Shown here piece by piece: positions 41,893 to 50,967 of a DNA stretch of 64,000 nucleotides. The notes below the pieces were generated by a model that was given only the letters and a program-made list of their open reading frames with translations, made no database searches and was not told where the DNA came from. Source of the stretch: an uncultured Bacilli bacterium (lineage in GTDB: Bacteria; Bacillota_I; Bacilli_A; RF39; UBA660); contig CALVQT010000001.1 of NCBI GenBank assembly GCA_944358375.1, positions 248,001-312,000 on the forward strand, given 5' to 3'. Numbering within the stretch: position 1 is the first letter of the stretch; each line of letters starts with the position of its first letter. Both the position numbers and the translations under genes were made by a program.

Positions 41893-43662
41893 ATGATAAA
41901 GTTAGTTAAAAATCTTACAAAAAAAGATATATTTTTTATATGTGTTTGCTTTATAATGATAGTTTTACAAGTTTATCTTGATTTGAAATTACCAGATTAT
42001 ATGAGTGAAATGACATTATTAATACAGACAAATACAATTGTTTTAAGTGACATTTTAAATCTTGGAATTAAAATGATGGTTGTAGCTTTGGGAAGTTTAA
42101 TGACATCAGTATTAATAGTATATTTTACATCTTATATAGCAGCGGATTTTTCATATAATGTTCGAAAGAAAATATTTGAAAAAGTTGAAAATTTTGGTAT
42201 GAATGAAATTAGAAAATTTAAAACTAATAGTCTTATAACAAGAACTACTAATGATGTTACACAAGTAGAAGTATTTATTGTTATGGGACTTCAATTACTT
42301 ATAAAATCCCCAATTATGGCAATATGGGCAATAAACAAAATATTGAATAAAAATTTACAATTAAGTTTATTAACTGGAGTTTGTGTAATAGTTTTATTAA
42401 CAGTCGTGAGCATTTTGATAATTATAGTTATGCCTAGATTTGAAAAAGTTCAAAAATTAATAGATAAAATAAATGGTGTAACTAGAGAAAATTTAACAGG
42501 TATTAGAGTAATAAGAGCATTTAATGCTGAGGATTTCCAAGATGAAAGATTTAATAATGTAAATACTGATTTAACAAATATGCAAAAGTTTAATCAAAGA
42601 TGTTTTGCTGTATTAAATCCAGTAATTAATTTAGTAATGCATGGATTGTCTTTAGGTATATATTTCATTGGTGCTTTTCTTATGTTAAATATGAATTTAT
42701 TAGATAAAATAAGTTTATTTAGTAATATGGTAGTATTTACAAGTTATGGTTCGCAAGTAATTTTATCTTTTTTAATGCTTGCTTTAGTATTTATGATTTT
42801 ACCAAGAGCAGAAGTATCTGCTAAGAGAATAAATGAAGTATTAGAAGAAGAAAATTCTATTAAAGATGGTAATTTTGATAAACTTGATACTGAAATCAAA
42901 GGAGAAATTGAATTTAAAAAGGTATCGTTTAAATATCCTGATGCTAAAGAATATGTTTTGAAAGACATATCATTTAAAGTAAAAAAAGGACAAACAATAG
43001 CATTTATTGGATCAACTGGTAGTGGAAAATCTACTTTAGTTAATTTAATTCCAAGATTTTATGATGTAAGTGAAGGAAGTATTTTAGTTGATGGAATAGA
43101 TGTAAAAAAATATAAACAAGAAACATTAAATAATAAAATTGGATATGTTCCTCAAAAAGCTATTATTTTTACAGGAACTATTGATAGTAATGTTAGATAT
43201 GGGGATAATGGAAAAAAAGAAATTAGTGAAGAAGAAGTAATTAAGGCACTTGATGTAGCACAAGCAACAGAATTTGTAACGAAAATGGAAGATGGTTATG
43301 AATCAAACATTGCTCGTGGGGGTACAAATGTAAGTGGTGGACAAAAACAAAGGATATCTATAGCAAGAGCAATAGCCAAAAATCCCGAAATATATATCTT
43401 TGATGATAGTTTTAGTGCACTTGATTATAAAACAGATTATGCTCTTAGAAGTGAATTAAAAAAATATACCAAAGATGCTACTTGTATAATAGTTGCTCAA
43501 AGAATTGGAACTATTATACATGCTGATAAAATAGTAGTTCTTGATAAAGGCAAAATTATTGGAATCGGAACACATGAACAATTACTTGAAAATTGCGATA
43601 TATATAAAGAAATAGCCCTTTCACAATTAGGAGAGGAGGAGTTATTAAATGCCAAAGCCTAG
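41893..43662 (+). CDS. ABC exporter half-transporter A, degenerate ATP site
   Basis: The 589-aa protein has six membrane helices and a nucleotide-binding domain: Walker A GSTGSGKST (from residue 373), signature VSGGQKQR, Walker B FDDSFSALD where the catalytic Glu is Asp505, and the switch His replaced by Gln536 (VAQRIG). These changes mark the half that supplies the good signature but the degenerate ATP site in heterodimeric exporters such as LmrC/BmrC types. Its partner is the next gene, which it overlaps by 14 bp. Substrate unknown; drugs, lipids or peptides are possible. Confidence 0.93.
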   Translation: MIKLVKNLTKKDIFFICVCFIMIVLQVYLDLKLPDYMSEMTLLIQTNTIVLSDILNLGIKMMVVALGSLMTSVLIVYFTSYIAADFSYNVRKKIFEKVENFGMNEIRKFKTNSLITRTTNDVTQVEVFIVMGLQLLIKSPIMAIWAINKILNKNLQLSLLTGVCVIVLLTVVSILIIIVMPRFEKVQKLIDKINGVTRENLTGIRVIRAFNAEDFQDERFNNVNTDLTNMQKFNQRCFAVLNPVINLVMHGLSLGIYFIGAFLMLNMNLLDKISLFSNMVVFTSYGSQVILSFLMLALVFMILPRAEVSAKRINEVLEEENSIKDGNFDKLDTEIKGEIEFKKVSFKYPDAKEYVLKDISFKVKKGQTIAFIGSTGSGKSTLVNLIPRFYDVSEGSILVDGIDVKKYKQETLNNKIGYVPQKAIIFTGTIDSNVRYGDNGKKEISEEEVIKALDVAQATEFVTKMEDGYESNIARGGTNVSGGQKQRISIARAIAKNPEIYIFDDSFSALDYKTDYALRSELKKYTKDATCIIVAQRIGTIIHADKIVVLDKGKIIGIGTHEQLLENCDIYKEIALSQLGEEELLNAKA

Positions 43663-45628
43663 AATAGTAGAAAAATCAAAAGATTTTAAAGGATCAATGT
43701 TAAGATTAATTAAAGGACTAAATAAATGGAAAGTTATAATGATAATAGCTTTATTATTGGGGTTTTCAAGTGCCATAATATCACTAATAACACCAAATAA
43801 ATTATCTCAAATAACAGATACAATATCTTCTTCTTTATCTTTTGATAATGAAGTATTAACTGAGCTTGTAACTAAAATTAATTCAAATATTAAAAATGAG
43901 GACATAATAATTAATGATGTTGTTATTTCATATAATGAACAATTAGAATTTATGGGTGTTATTAAAAATATTAATATTGATAATGCAAATGAAATAATTA
44001 TTAAAGTGGATACACTTCCTGAAAATATTAAATCTATATTAATTAATAAGTTGGATATCAAAAAAGTTGAAAAAATTGGATTAACTATGGCAATATTATT
44101 TATAATAAGTGCAGTTTTTGGATATATTCAATCATTCATATTAACAACTGTATCTAATAATTTTGCAAAAACTCTTAGAGATAAAATTAGTAAAAAAATA
44201 AATAAGCTTCCACTTAAATATTTTGATAAGCATGAAACAGGAGATATTTTATCTAGAATTACTAATGATGTTGATACAATAGCAACACAAATGAATAATA
44301 GTTTAGCTACCTTAATTACTAGTATTACTTTATTTATAGGATCAATAATAATGATGTTTATTACTAATGAAATAATGGCAATAACATCAATATTATCAAG
44401 CTTAATTGGTTTTGCATTTATGTTAGTTATAATAAAAAAATCTCAAAAATATTTTATAAAAAGGCAAATAGAACTTGGAAATATGAATGGATTTATAGAA
44501 GAGATGTATTCATCTCATACTATTGTTAAAGCATATAATGGATATAAGGATGCTAATAATCAATTTAATGAATTAAATAAAAGATTATATACTTGTAATA
44601 GGAAAGGTGCGTTTTTATCAGGTTTAATGCAACCATTTATGGGTTTTATAGGTAATCTTGGTTATTTGTGTGTTTGCGTTGTAGGTGTATTACTTACTAT
44701 GAATAATGTAATTTCTTATGGTGTTATAATAGCCTTTATTATATATGTAAGACAATTTATTAATCCATTATCTCAAATAGCACAAGCAATGACTAATTTA
44801 CAATCAACTGCAGCAGCTAGCGAAAGAGTGTATGAATTTTTAGATGAAAAAGAAATGAGCAGTGAAGAAAATTGTACATGTCATTTAGATAAATCTAAGG
44901 TAAAAGGAAATATTGAATTTAAAAATGTTAAATTTGGTTATAATAAAGATGATATTATTATTAAAAATTTTAGTGTTAAAGCAAATCCAGGAGATAAAAT
45001 AGCGATTGTTGGTCCTACTGGGGCAGGTAAGACAACTATTGTTAATTTACTTATGAAATTTTATGAAGTTAATGATGGTGATATATTAATTGATGGAATT
45101 TCAATCAATAAAATGACTAGAAAAAATATACATGATTTATTTATTATGGTACTTCAAGATACTTGGCTATTTGATGGAAGTATAAAAGAAAATCTTGAAT
45201 TTAATAAAGAAGAAGTTAGTGAGGAAGAAATCTATAATGTGTTAAGAGTCGTTGGTATAGATCATTTTGTAGATACTCTACCAGGTAATATTAATGCTAG
45301 TGTAAATGATAATGATACGATATCAAGTGGTCAAAAGCAACTTCTTACAATTGCAAGGGGTATGATAAAAGATGCACCATTTCTAATACTTGATGAAGCA
45401 ACTAGTAATGTAGATACAAGAACTGAAGAATTAGTTGCAAAAGCCATGGATAAATTAACCAGTGGTAGAACATCATTTATTATAGCTCATAGATTATCTA
45501 CAATTAAGAATGCTAACTTAATACTTGTTATGAATAATGGTAATGTTATTGAACAAGGTACACATGATGAACTTATAAAAAAGAATGGTTTTTATGCAGA
45601 TTTATACAATTCACAATTTAAATTATAA
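43649..45628 (+). CDS. ABC exporter half-transporter B, catalytic ATP site
   Basis: The 659-aa partner has Walker A GPTGAGKTT, Walker B LILDEATSNVD with the catalytic Glu, and switch His in IIAHRLST, but a weakened signature ISSGQ (Ser560 for Gly). It thus complements half A exactly: one consensus and one degenerate site in the dimer. An insertion of about 90 residues (about 45-135) between the first two membrane helices should face outwards and may bind substrate. GGAGAGGAGGAG precedes the ATG. The two-component genes follow after 15 bp. Confidence 0.93.
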   Translation: MPKPRIVEKSKDFKGSMLRLIKGLNKWKVIMIIALLLGFSSAIISLITPNKLSQITDTISSSLSFDNEVLTELVTKINSNIKNEDIIINDVVISYNEQLEFMGVIKNINIDNANEIIIKVDTLPENIKSILINKLDIKKVEKIGLTMAILFIISAVFGYIQSFILTTVSNNFAKTLRDKISKKINKLPLKYFDKHETGDILSRITNDVDTIATQMNNSLATLITSITLFIGSIIMMFITNEIMAITSILSSLIGFAFMLVIIKKSQKYFIKRQIELGNMNGFIEEMYSSHTIVKAYNGYKDANNQFNELNKRLYTCNRKGAFLSGLMQPFMGFIGNLGYLCVCVVGVLLTMNNVISYGVIIAFIIYVRQFINPLSQIAQAMTNLQSTAAASERVYEFLDEKEMSSEENCTCHLDKSKVKGNIEFKNVKFGYNKDDIIIKNFSVKANPGDKIAIVGPTGAGKTTIVNLLMKFYEVNDGDILIDGISINKMTRKNIHDLFIMVLQDTWLFDGSIKENLEFNKEEVSEEEIYNVLRVVGIDHFVDTLPGNINASVNDNDTISSGQKQLLTIARGMIKDAPFLILDEATSNVDTRTEELVAKAMDKLTSGRTSFIIAHRLSTIKNANLILVMNNGNVIEQGTHDELIKKNGFYADLYNSQFKL

Positions 45629-45643
45629 AAGTAAGGTGAGTTT

Positions 45644-46336
45644 ATGAGAATATTAATTGTAGAAGATGAATTTAATTTATCAGATGTAATTTCTACTAGA
45701 TTAAAAAAAGAAAAATATACTGTAGATATTTCTTCTGATGGTGAAGATGGCTTATATAGAGCACTTAGTAATATTTATGATTTAATAATTTTAGATATAA
45801 TGTTACCTAAATTAGATGGATTTGAAATATTGAAAGAAATTAGAGAAAATAATATAATGTCAAAAGTAATAATGTTAAGTGCTAAAAATACTTTAGACGA
45901 TAAATTAGGAGGATTTTCTTATGGTGCAGATGATTATTTAACTAAACCATTTCATATGGAAGAATTAGTTGCTAGAGTAAATGTTCAATTAAGAAAAAAT
46001 AATGATAAGTCAAAATTAGATATAATAGAATATGAAGATTTAGTTTTAAATTTAAGGACAGCTAAGTTAACATGTAAAACTACAAATGATACAATTAATA
46101 TATCAGGTAAAGAGTTTTTAATATTAGAATATTTAATGAAAAATAAAGAGCAAGTAATATCAAAAGATGTATTATATGATAAAATATGGGGCCTTGATAG
46201 TGAAGTAGAGTCTAATAATTTGGAAGCATATATTTCATTTATAAGAAAGAAAATAAAAATTATTGATTCTAAAGTAAATATTAAAGCATTAAGGGGTCTT
46301 GGATATAAGTTAGAGGCTAGTGATGAAGAAACTTAG
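45644..46336 (+). CDS. OmpR-family response regulator
   Basis: The 230-aa regulator has a receiver domain with VEDE, the phosphorylated Asp51 (LILDIMLPKLDG), and LSAK and TKPF switch residues, followed by a winged-helix DNA-binding domain (LEYLMKNKEQVISKDVLYDKIWG ... LRGLGYKLE). Such regulators bind direct repeats with an 11-bp period, as found before its own operon and before the htrA-like gene. The gene overlaps the kinase gene by 14 bp. By context it resembles CiaR-type regulators, but orthology is not shown. Confidence 0.95.
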   Translation: MRILIVEDEFNLSDVISTRLKKEKYTVDISSDGEDGLYRALSNIYDLIILDIMLPKLDGFEILKEIRENNIMSKVIMLSAKNTLDDKLGGFSYGADDYLTKPFHMEELVARVNVQLRKNNDKSKLDIIEYEDLVLNLRTAKLTCKTTNDTINISGKEFLILEYLMKNKEQVISKDVLYDKIWGLDSEVESNNLEAYISFIRKKIKIIDSKVNIKALRGLGYKLEASDEET

Positions 46337-47513
46337 AAATAAAACATTTATATTATTATTTACAATAATGACTGTATTTATATTAATATTACTTTTTATC
46401 TTTAATTTTATTACTTACAATAGAGAAAAAAATAATGTGTTAGATATATTAAATACAATTTCAACTACTCACAACGATTTTGATTATATAATAAATAGAC
46501 CAATTATATTAGGATCTCTTGCATATGTTGTTAATATTGATGATGATTATAATATTGTTAATATTATTAGTTATACAAATCAAAATATAGATAAAGACAA
46601 ATTAATAAGAACAACACAAATGATAATAAAAGAAGATAAACAAATTAAAGTTGGAAACTTATATTTTAGTGAATATTCTTATTTGAAAAATGATAATACT
46701 ATTATAATTGTTAATAATAGTGATTCTAAAGAAATTGTTATAAATTCATTTAAAGAATCATTTATCATATTTGTTTTATCATTGATTATAATTACTTATA
46801 TAAGTATTATGCTTACGAAGTGGTTAGTAAAGCCTGTTATTGAATCATTTGAAAAGCAAAAAGAATTTATATATGATGCATCTCATGAATTAAAAACACC
46901 TCTTGCTGTAATTCTTGCAAATGCTGAGATGTTAGAAAGTGAACCAAAAGAAAAAAAATGGTTAAATAATATTAAAAGTGAATCTGAAAGAATGAGTAAA
47001 TTAGTGACTGATTTATTAGAATTATCAAGAACTGAAAAAGGAAATATTAAATTAAATTTTACAGAAGAAGATATTTCTAAAATATTTCTAAAAACAATCC
47101 TTACATTTGAAAGTTTAATATATGAAAATAATTTAAAAATAGATTATAAAATAAAAAATGACATAAAATTTAAATGCAATAGTGATAAAATGAAACAATT
47201 ATTAACAATATTACTGGATAACGCTATTAAGCATAGTTATAAAAGATCTACTATTAAAGTAAATTTATTTAAAGAAAAAGATAATATTATACTAGAAGTA
47301 ATAAATAATGGAAAGGAAATCCCTAAATTTGAAAGAGATAAAATTTTTGAGAGATTTTATAAAGCAGATAAATCTAGAAATAGAGATGATAATAGATACG
47401 GTTTAGGTCTTGCTATCGCTAATAATATTGTTAAAAGCCATAATGGTAAAATAAGTGTTGATTGTAAAAATGGATATACAAAATTTAGTGTAAATTTTAA
47501 AAATAATAATTAA
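46323..47513 (+). CDS. Sensor histidine kinase
   Basis: The 396-aa kinase has two membrane helices (about 8-28 and 145-165) enclosing a 115-residue outer sensor domain, then a HisKA domain with DASHELKTPL (His188), and the ATP-binding domain with LLDNAIKHS (N box), IFERFYKADKSRN (F box) and GLGLAIANNIV (G box). I chose ATG 46323 with AGAGG upstream; GTG 46320 is adjacent. No clear HAMP domain is seen. It should phosphorylate the regulator it overlaps. The signal is unknown, but envelope stress is suggested by the neighbours. Confidence 0.95.
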   Translation: MKKLRNKTFILLFTIMTVFILILLFIFNFITYNREKNNVLDILNTISTTHNDFDYIINRPIILGSLAYVVNIDDDYNIVNIISYTNQNIDKDKLIRTTQMIIKEDKQIKVGNLYFSEYSYLKNDNTIIIVNNSDSKEIVINSFKESFIIFVLSLIIITYISIMLTKWLVKPVIESFEKQKEFIYDASHELKTPLAVILANAEMLESEPKEKKWLNNIKSESERMSKLVTDLLELSRTEKGNIKLNFTEEDISKIFLKTILTFESLIYENNLKIDYKIKNDIKFKCNSDKMKQLLTILLDNAIKHSYKRSTIKVNLFKEKDNIILEVINNGKEIPKFERDKIFERFYKADKSRNRDDNRYGLGLAIANNIVKSHNGKISVDCKNGYTKFSVNFKNNN

Positions 47514-47522
47514 TTTTTTGAT

Positions 47523-47556
47523 TTTTAATGTTATTTTAATAATTCAATATTATAAT
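47523..47556 (+). promoter_or_regulatory. Promoter of htrA with the same 11-bp direct repeat
   Basis: TTTTAAT (47523-47529), GTTA, TTTTAAT (47534-47540), 10 bp, TATAAT (47551-47556). Repeat, period and distance to the -10 are identical to those at 41120-41153. Confidence 0.75.
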
Positions 47557-47598
47557 TAGTATGTAGTTAGGAAGGATAGATGAAAGAAGGAATATAAT

Positions 47599-48837
47599 AT
47601 GAAAAATAGAAAGATTGAAGAAAATAAAAATAACGATGTAAATGAAATAAGAGTTGAAAAAGAAGTTGCTTATGTTAATAAAAGAAAAGATAGTAAAAAT
47701 ATTATTATATTTGTCTTAATGCTTATTATTATCTTTGGTAGTGTATATTTAGGGTATTCATTATATAGTAATAATCATTCTGATAATAAAACTTCTGATA
47801 TAAAATTAAATTATACTGAAACTACTGATAATAAAATTGAAGGAGTATATCTCGTAGATGTTTCAGATGTTGTAGAAAATGTTATGCCTAGTATCGTTTC
47901 TATAACTAGTAAAACATTAATAACTTCTGGAGTATTTGATTCAAATTTCTTTTTTGGAAATCAAGAAAGATACCAAGAAGGTGCAGGATCAGGAATAATT
48001 ATTAGTAAAACTGATGATGAATTATTAATATTAACTAATAATCATGTTGTTAGTGGAGCAGAAGAATTAACCGTTAAATTTATAAATGATAAGAGTTTTG
48101 ATGCTACTATTAAGGGAACAAGTGAAAGAAAAGATATCGCAGTTATATCTATTAAATTATCTTCTTTGGATGAAGATACATTAAATGAAATTAAACTTGC
48201 AACTATTGGTAATAGTAATGATTTAAAAGTTGGAAGTGGAGTAATTGCAATTGGAAATGCACTTGGTTATGGACAATCAGTTACTACTGGAGTGATTAGT
48301 GCATTAAATAGAGAAGTTACAATAGATAATTATACAAATAAAATGATACAAATAGATGCTGCTATTAATGGCGGAAATAGTGGAGGAGCATTATTAAATG
48401 CTAATGGAGAAGTTATAGGAATTAATTCTGCTAAATATTCATCAAATGGATCATATTCAGAAGCTAGTATAGAGGGTATGGGATTTGCTATTCCTATAAC
48501 TGATGTTGATGCATTAATTACTTCGCTTATGAATGGAGAAGAAGAGACTAAACCTGTCCTTGGGGTAGAAGGATATATGACAAATGAATCATTTTATGGT
48601 CTACCTGAAGGGTTCTATATATCAAAAATTGTTAAAGGAGGTGGTGCAGATAAGGCTGGACTTGAAATAGGTAACATTATCACAGAAATAGAAGGAAATG
48701 AAGTGAAAACTTTTAGTGATTTAAGTGATGTTTTATATGAGAAAAAACCTGGTGATACGGTTGTACTAAAAATCAAGTATGTAAGCGGAAGAGAGTATAA
48801 AGAAAAAGAAGTTAAAGTAACTTTAACTGAAGAATAA
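47599..48837 (+). CDS. htrA: HtrA/DegP-like serine protease
   Basis: HtrA proteases degrade or refold damaged exported proteins. The 412-aa protein has a basic cytoplasmic start, one membrane helix (about residues 35-55), a trypsin-like domain with His149 (TNNHVVSG), Asp179 (KDIAVI) and Ser261 (GGNSGGALLN), and a C-terminal PDZ domain (GGADKAGLEIGNIITEI). GAAGGAAT precedes the ATG. It follows the two-component system and has its own promoter with the operator-like repeat, so it is a likely target of that regulator. Confidence 0.96.
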   Translation: MKNRKIEENKNNDVNEIRVEKEVAYVNKRKDSKNIIIFVLMLIIIFGSVYLGYSLYSNNHSDNKTSDIKLNYTETTDNKIEGVYLVDVSDVVENVMPSIVSITSKTLITSGVFDSNFFFGNQERYQEGAGSGIIISKTDDELLILTNNHVVSGAEELTVKFINDKSFDATIKGTSERKDIAVISIKLSSLDEDTLNEIKLATIGNSNDLKVGSGVIAIGNALGYGQSVTTGVISALNREVTIDNYTNKMIQIDAAINGGNSGGALLNANGEVIGINSAKYSSNGSYSEASIEGMGFAIPITDVDALITSLMNGEEETKPVLGVEGYMTNESFYGLPEGFYISKIVKGGGADKAGLEIGNIITEIEGNEVKTFSDLSDVLYEKKPGDTVVLKIKYVSGREYKEKEVKVTLTEE

Positions 48838-48867
48838 TAAATAATTTTTGGAGGGATGTGATATATA

Positions 48868-49001
48868 GGTTATTATAACCATTAAATAAGATGACTAGTC
48901 AATCCTTAATTAATATAAAGAAAGAGAAAATAAAAGACATTATACACACCTATGTCTTATAAATAAAATAAACTCTTTAATTTTAAAATTAAAGAGTTTT
49001 A
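48868..49001 (+). terminator. Hairpin cluster after htrA
   Basis: Three inverted repeats: GGTTATTATAACC (48868-48880), AAGACAT/ATGTCTT (48934-48958), and the strong AACTCTTTAATTTT/AAAATTAAAGAGTT (48971-48998) with TTTT. The last is the probable terminator; the others may belong to the htrA 3' UTR or a small RNA. Confidence 0.6.
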
Positions 49002-49061
49002 AATTATGAAAATAAAGAATTTTTTATATAAATGTGATAAAATTATTTTTGAGGTGATTTT

Positions 49062-49502
49062 ATGGATAATAGTACAAAATATCATACAATAGCTCATATA
49101 GCGCTTTGTGTATTACAAGAAATATATGGTAAAGAAGTTAAATGTATGGGTTGTAATTTATCTGAAGAAAGACTCAGATTTGATTTTTCTTTAGATAGAA
49201 AAATGACGGATGATGAGAAAAAAGATTTAGTTATTGGAATAAATAATTATATTGATCAAAAATTACCAGTGACTAAAGAAGAAATGACACTTGAACATGC
49301 TAGAACTATTGGTGCACATGGTGATTTTAATGATAAATATGGAGATTTAGTTTTTGTTTATCGTATTGGAAATATTTCTTGTGAGATATGTGGAGGACCA
49401 CATGTTAGAAATACGGGTGAGTTAAGACATGTTAAATTAATAAAAGAGGAAAGTTCTTCACATGGTGTAAGAAGAATTAAGTTAATAATGGAAGAAGAAT
49501 AG
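49062..49502 (+). CDS. AlaX-like stand-alone tRNA editing domain
   Basis: This 146-aa protein corresponds to the second additional domain of alanyl/threonyl-tRNA synthetases. The four zinc ligands are present: HTIAH (His8, His12) and CGGPH (usual CGGTH) in CEICGGPHVRNTGEL. ERLRFDF and VRRIKLI also fit. Stand-alone forms remove Ser or Gly from mischarged tRNA-Ala. The usual N-terminal domain of longer AlaX is missing, so it is a short form; the CGGP variant may alter specificity. GAGGTGAT precedes the ATG. Neighbours give no further clue. Confidence 0.85.
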   Translation: MDNSTKYHTIAHIALCVLQEIYGKEVKCMGCNLSEERLRFDFSLDRKMTDDEKKDLVIGINNYIDQKLPVTKEEMTLEHARTIGAHGDFNDKYGDLVFVYRIGNISCEICGGPHVRNTGELRHVKLIKEESSSHGVRRIKLIMEEE

Positions 49503-49580
49503 TATATAATTGTTCTTCTTTAATTATAATAGTGACTTTTTATTACAAATTTAGTAGAATTAATATAGGTAGGTGAAATT

Positions 49581-50276
49581 ATGAAAAAAGTAATTAAAAA
49601 GAAGGCTAAAGTAACTGAATTTTTACCAAAATTAAAAAAAATAATGTTTAATAATAAAAAAAACATTGATTATTTAATTAAAGGAATTTATGCTGGTGTA
49701 ATGATTGCAATTGGAGCAATAGTATATTTAAGTTCCTCTGATAAATTAATAGGATCATTTTTATTTTCTATAGGTTTATTAGTTGTATGTATGTATGGAA
49801 TGAATTTATATACAGGTAAAATTGGATATGTTTTAGTTAATAAAATATCTTATTTATATGAAGTATTTTTAGGTTTATTAGGCAATTTTATTGGTGCTTT
49901 TATTGTAGGAAAGCTTATATTATTAACTAGATTTGAATCTATTTCTGCTATAAGTGCTGTACTTAGTGATATGAAATTAAATGATAATTTATTAAGTATT
50001 TTTATATTATCTATGTTTTGTGGGATTTTAATATATATAGCAATTAATAATTATAAAAAAATAGATAATGAAATAGGTAAATATATATGTATATTTTTAT
50101 GTGTAATAGTATTTATTACTTGTGGATTTGAACATTGTATTGCAAATATAGCATATTTTACTATCGGAAAAGTATGGTCATTTAAGGCTTTTATATATAT
50201 AATTATAATGATTTTTGGTAATTCAATAGGATCTATTTTGATTGCGTATTTTTATAACTTATATTATAAAAACTAA
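49581..50276 (+). CDS. Formate/nitrite transporter (FNT) family protein
   Basis: FNT proteins are pentameric channels for formate, nitrite or hydrosulfide. The 231-aa protein has about six helices with the family motifs IKGIYAGVMIAIGAIVYL, GMNLYTGKIGYV and FITCGFEHCIANIAYFTIG, and a C-terminal GNSIGSILIAYFY (usual GN-IGG). The N-terminal 30 residues are very basic. Which anion is carried cannot be read; formate fits an anaerobic lifestyle. GTAGGTG precedes the ATG and a strong terminator follows. Confidence 0.93.
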   Translation: MKKVIKKKAKVTEFLPKLKKIMFNNKKNIDYLIKGIYAGVMIAIGAIVYLSSSDKLIGSFLFSIGLLVVCMYGMNLYTGKIGYVLVNKISYLYEVFLGLLGNFIGAFIVGKLILLTRFESISAISAVLSDMKLNDNLLSIFILSMFCGILIYIAINNYKKIDNEIGKYICIFLCVIVFITCGFEHCIANIAYFTIGKVWSFKAFIYIIIMIFGNSIGSILIAYFYNLYYKN

Positions 50277-50305
50277 AAATTAATTTAAAAAATTAATTTT
50301 TTTTT
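50276..50305 (+). terminator. Terminator after FNT gene
   Basis: AAAATTAATTT (50276-50286) pairs with AAATTAATTTT (50290-50300), then T residues. Confidence 0.85.
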
Positions 50306-50363
50306 ATAAAAAAGTAGTGTATGTATTATTTAAGGACAATTATATTAATGAAGGAGGTAAGGT

Positions 50364-50909
50364 ATGAAAAAAATATTTAAATTCTTAATTTCATTAATAT
50401 TAGTATTATGTGTATCTAGAGTTAATGCAGAAGAAATCACTTATAGTGATTGGTCAATATTATATCCTAGTGGACTTGATGATTCTTTTATACAAAGTGA
50501 AGATAGATATCACTTTTATAGAGTTGTTGATAACAAAATAGAATATACAGATGAGTATTATGTTAATCTTGATGGTTATATTAAAGATGAGAAATCTAAA
50601 AAAACATTTTATAGATATATAACTAATAAAATGTTAGTATTTAATAATAAAAATGAAATTGTTTTAGAAAATATTGATTATTGTAAAAAGAATTATTGTT
50701 ATTTTAAATTATTTACTGAACCAACATTAGTGGACTTAAGTGAAAAAGAAGAAATTGATTATTCAGATTCACCAATGTTTGAAATTGTTCCAACAGTTGT
50801 ACCTATGACTAATGATAATATAACAATATTTATAGTTATTTTTACAATTAGTATTTTTACATTAATTTTATTACTTGTCATAAAAAGAAGAAAAATGTCA
50901 TACGAATAA
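50364..50909 (+). CDS. Hypothetical secreted protein with C-terminal membrane anchor
   Basis: The 181-aa protein has a signal peptide (cut probably after VNA, residue 22), an outer domain of about 125 residues rich in Tyr and Asp with one close Cys pair (YCKKNYCYF), and a C-terminal hydrophobic helix (about 152-172) followed by KRRKMSYE, giving a type I membrane protein. GAAGGAGG precedes the ATG. I know no family. The secreted gene at 51609-52223 has the same layout, but I see no clear sequence similarity. Confidence 0.75.
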   Translation: MKKIFKFLISLILVLCVSRVNAEEITYSDWSILYPSGLDDSFIQSEDRYHFYRVVDNKIEYTDEYYVNLDGYIKDEKSKKTFYRYITNKMLVFNNKNEIVLENIDYCKKNYCYFKLFTEPTLVDLSEKEEIDYSDSPMFEIVPTVVPMTNDNITIFIVIFTISIFTLILLLVIKRRKMSYE

Positions 50910-50946
50910 TATATCTAGTTTTGTCGAATTGCTTTTATTAAATAAT

Positions 50947-50963
50947 TAATATTGTTAATATTA
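50947..50963. repeat. Inverted repeat at the sigma gene start
   Basis: TAATATT-GTT-AATATTA is a perfect 7-bp inverted repeat 4 bp before ATG 50968, where a ribosome site would normally lie. A weak promoter (TTGTCG at 50922-50927 and ATTAAT at 50945-50950) would overlap it, making it a possible operator. Confidence 0.5.
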
Positions 50964-50967
50964 GTTT

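Noticed and set aside
48838..49061. Riboswitch or small RNA after htrA
   Set aside because: Three hairpins are visible but none matches a known family, and the last one works as a terminator; kept only as a hairpin cluster.
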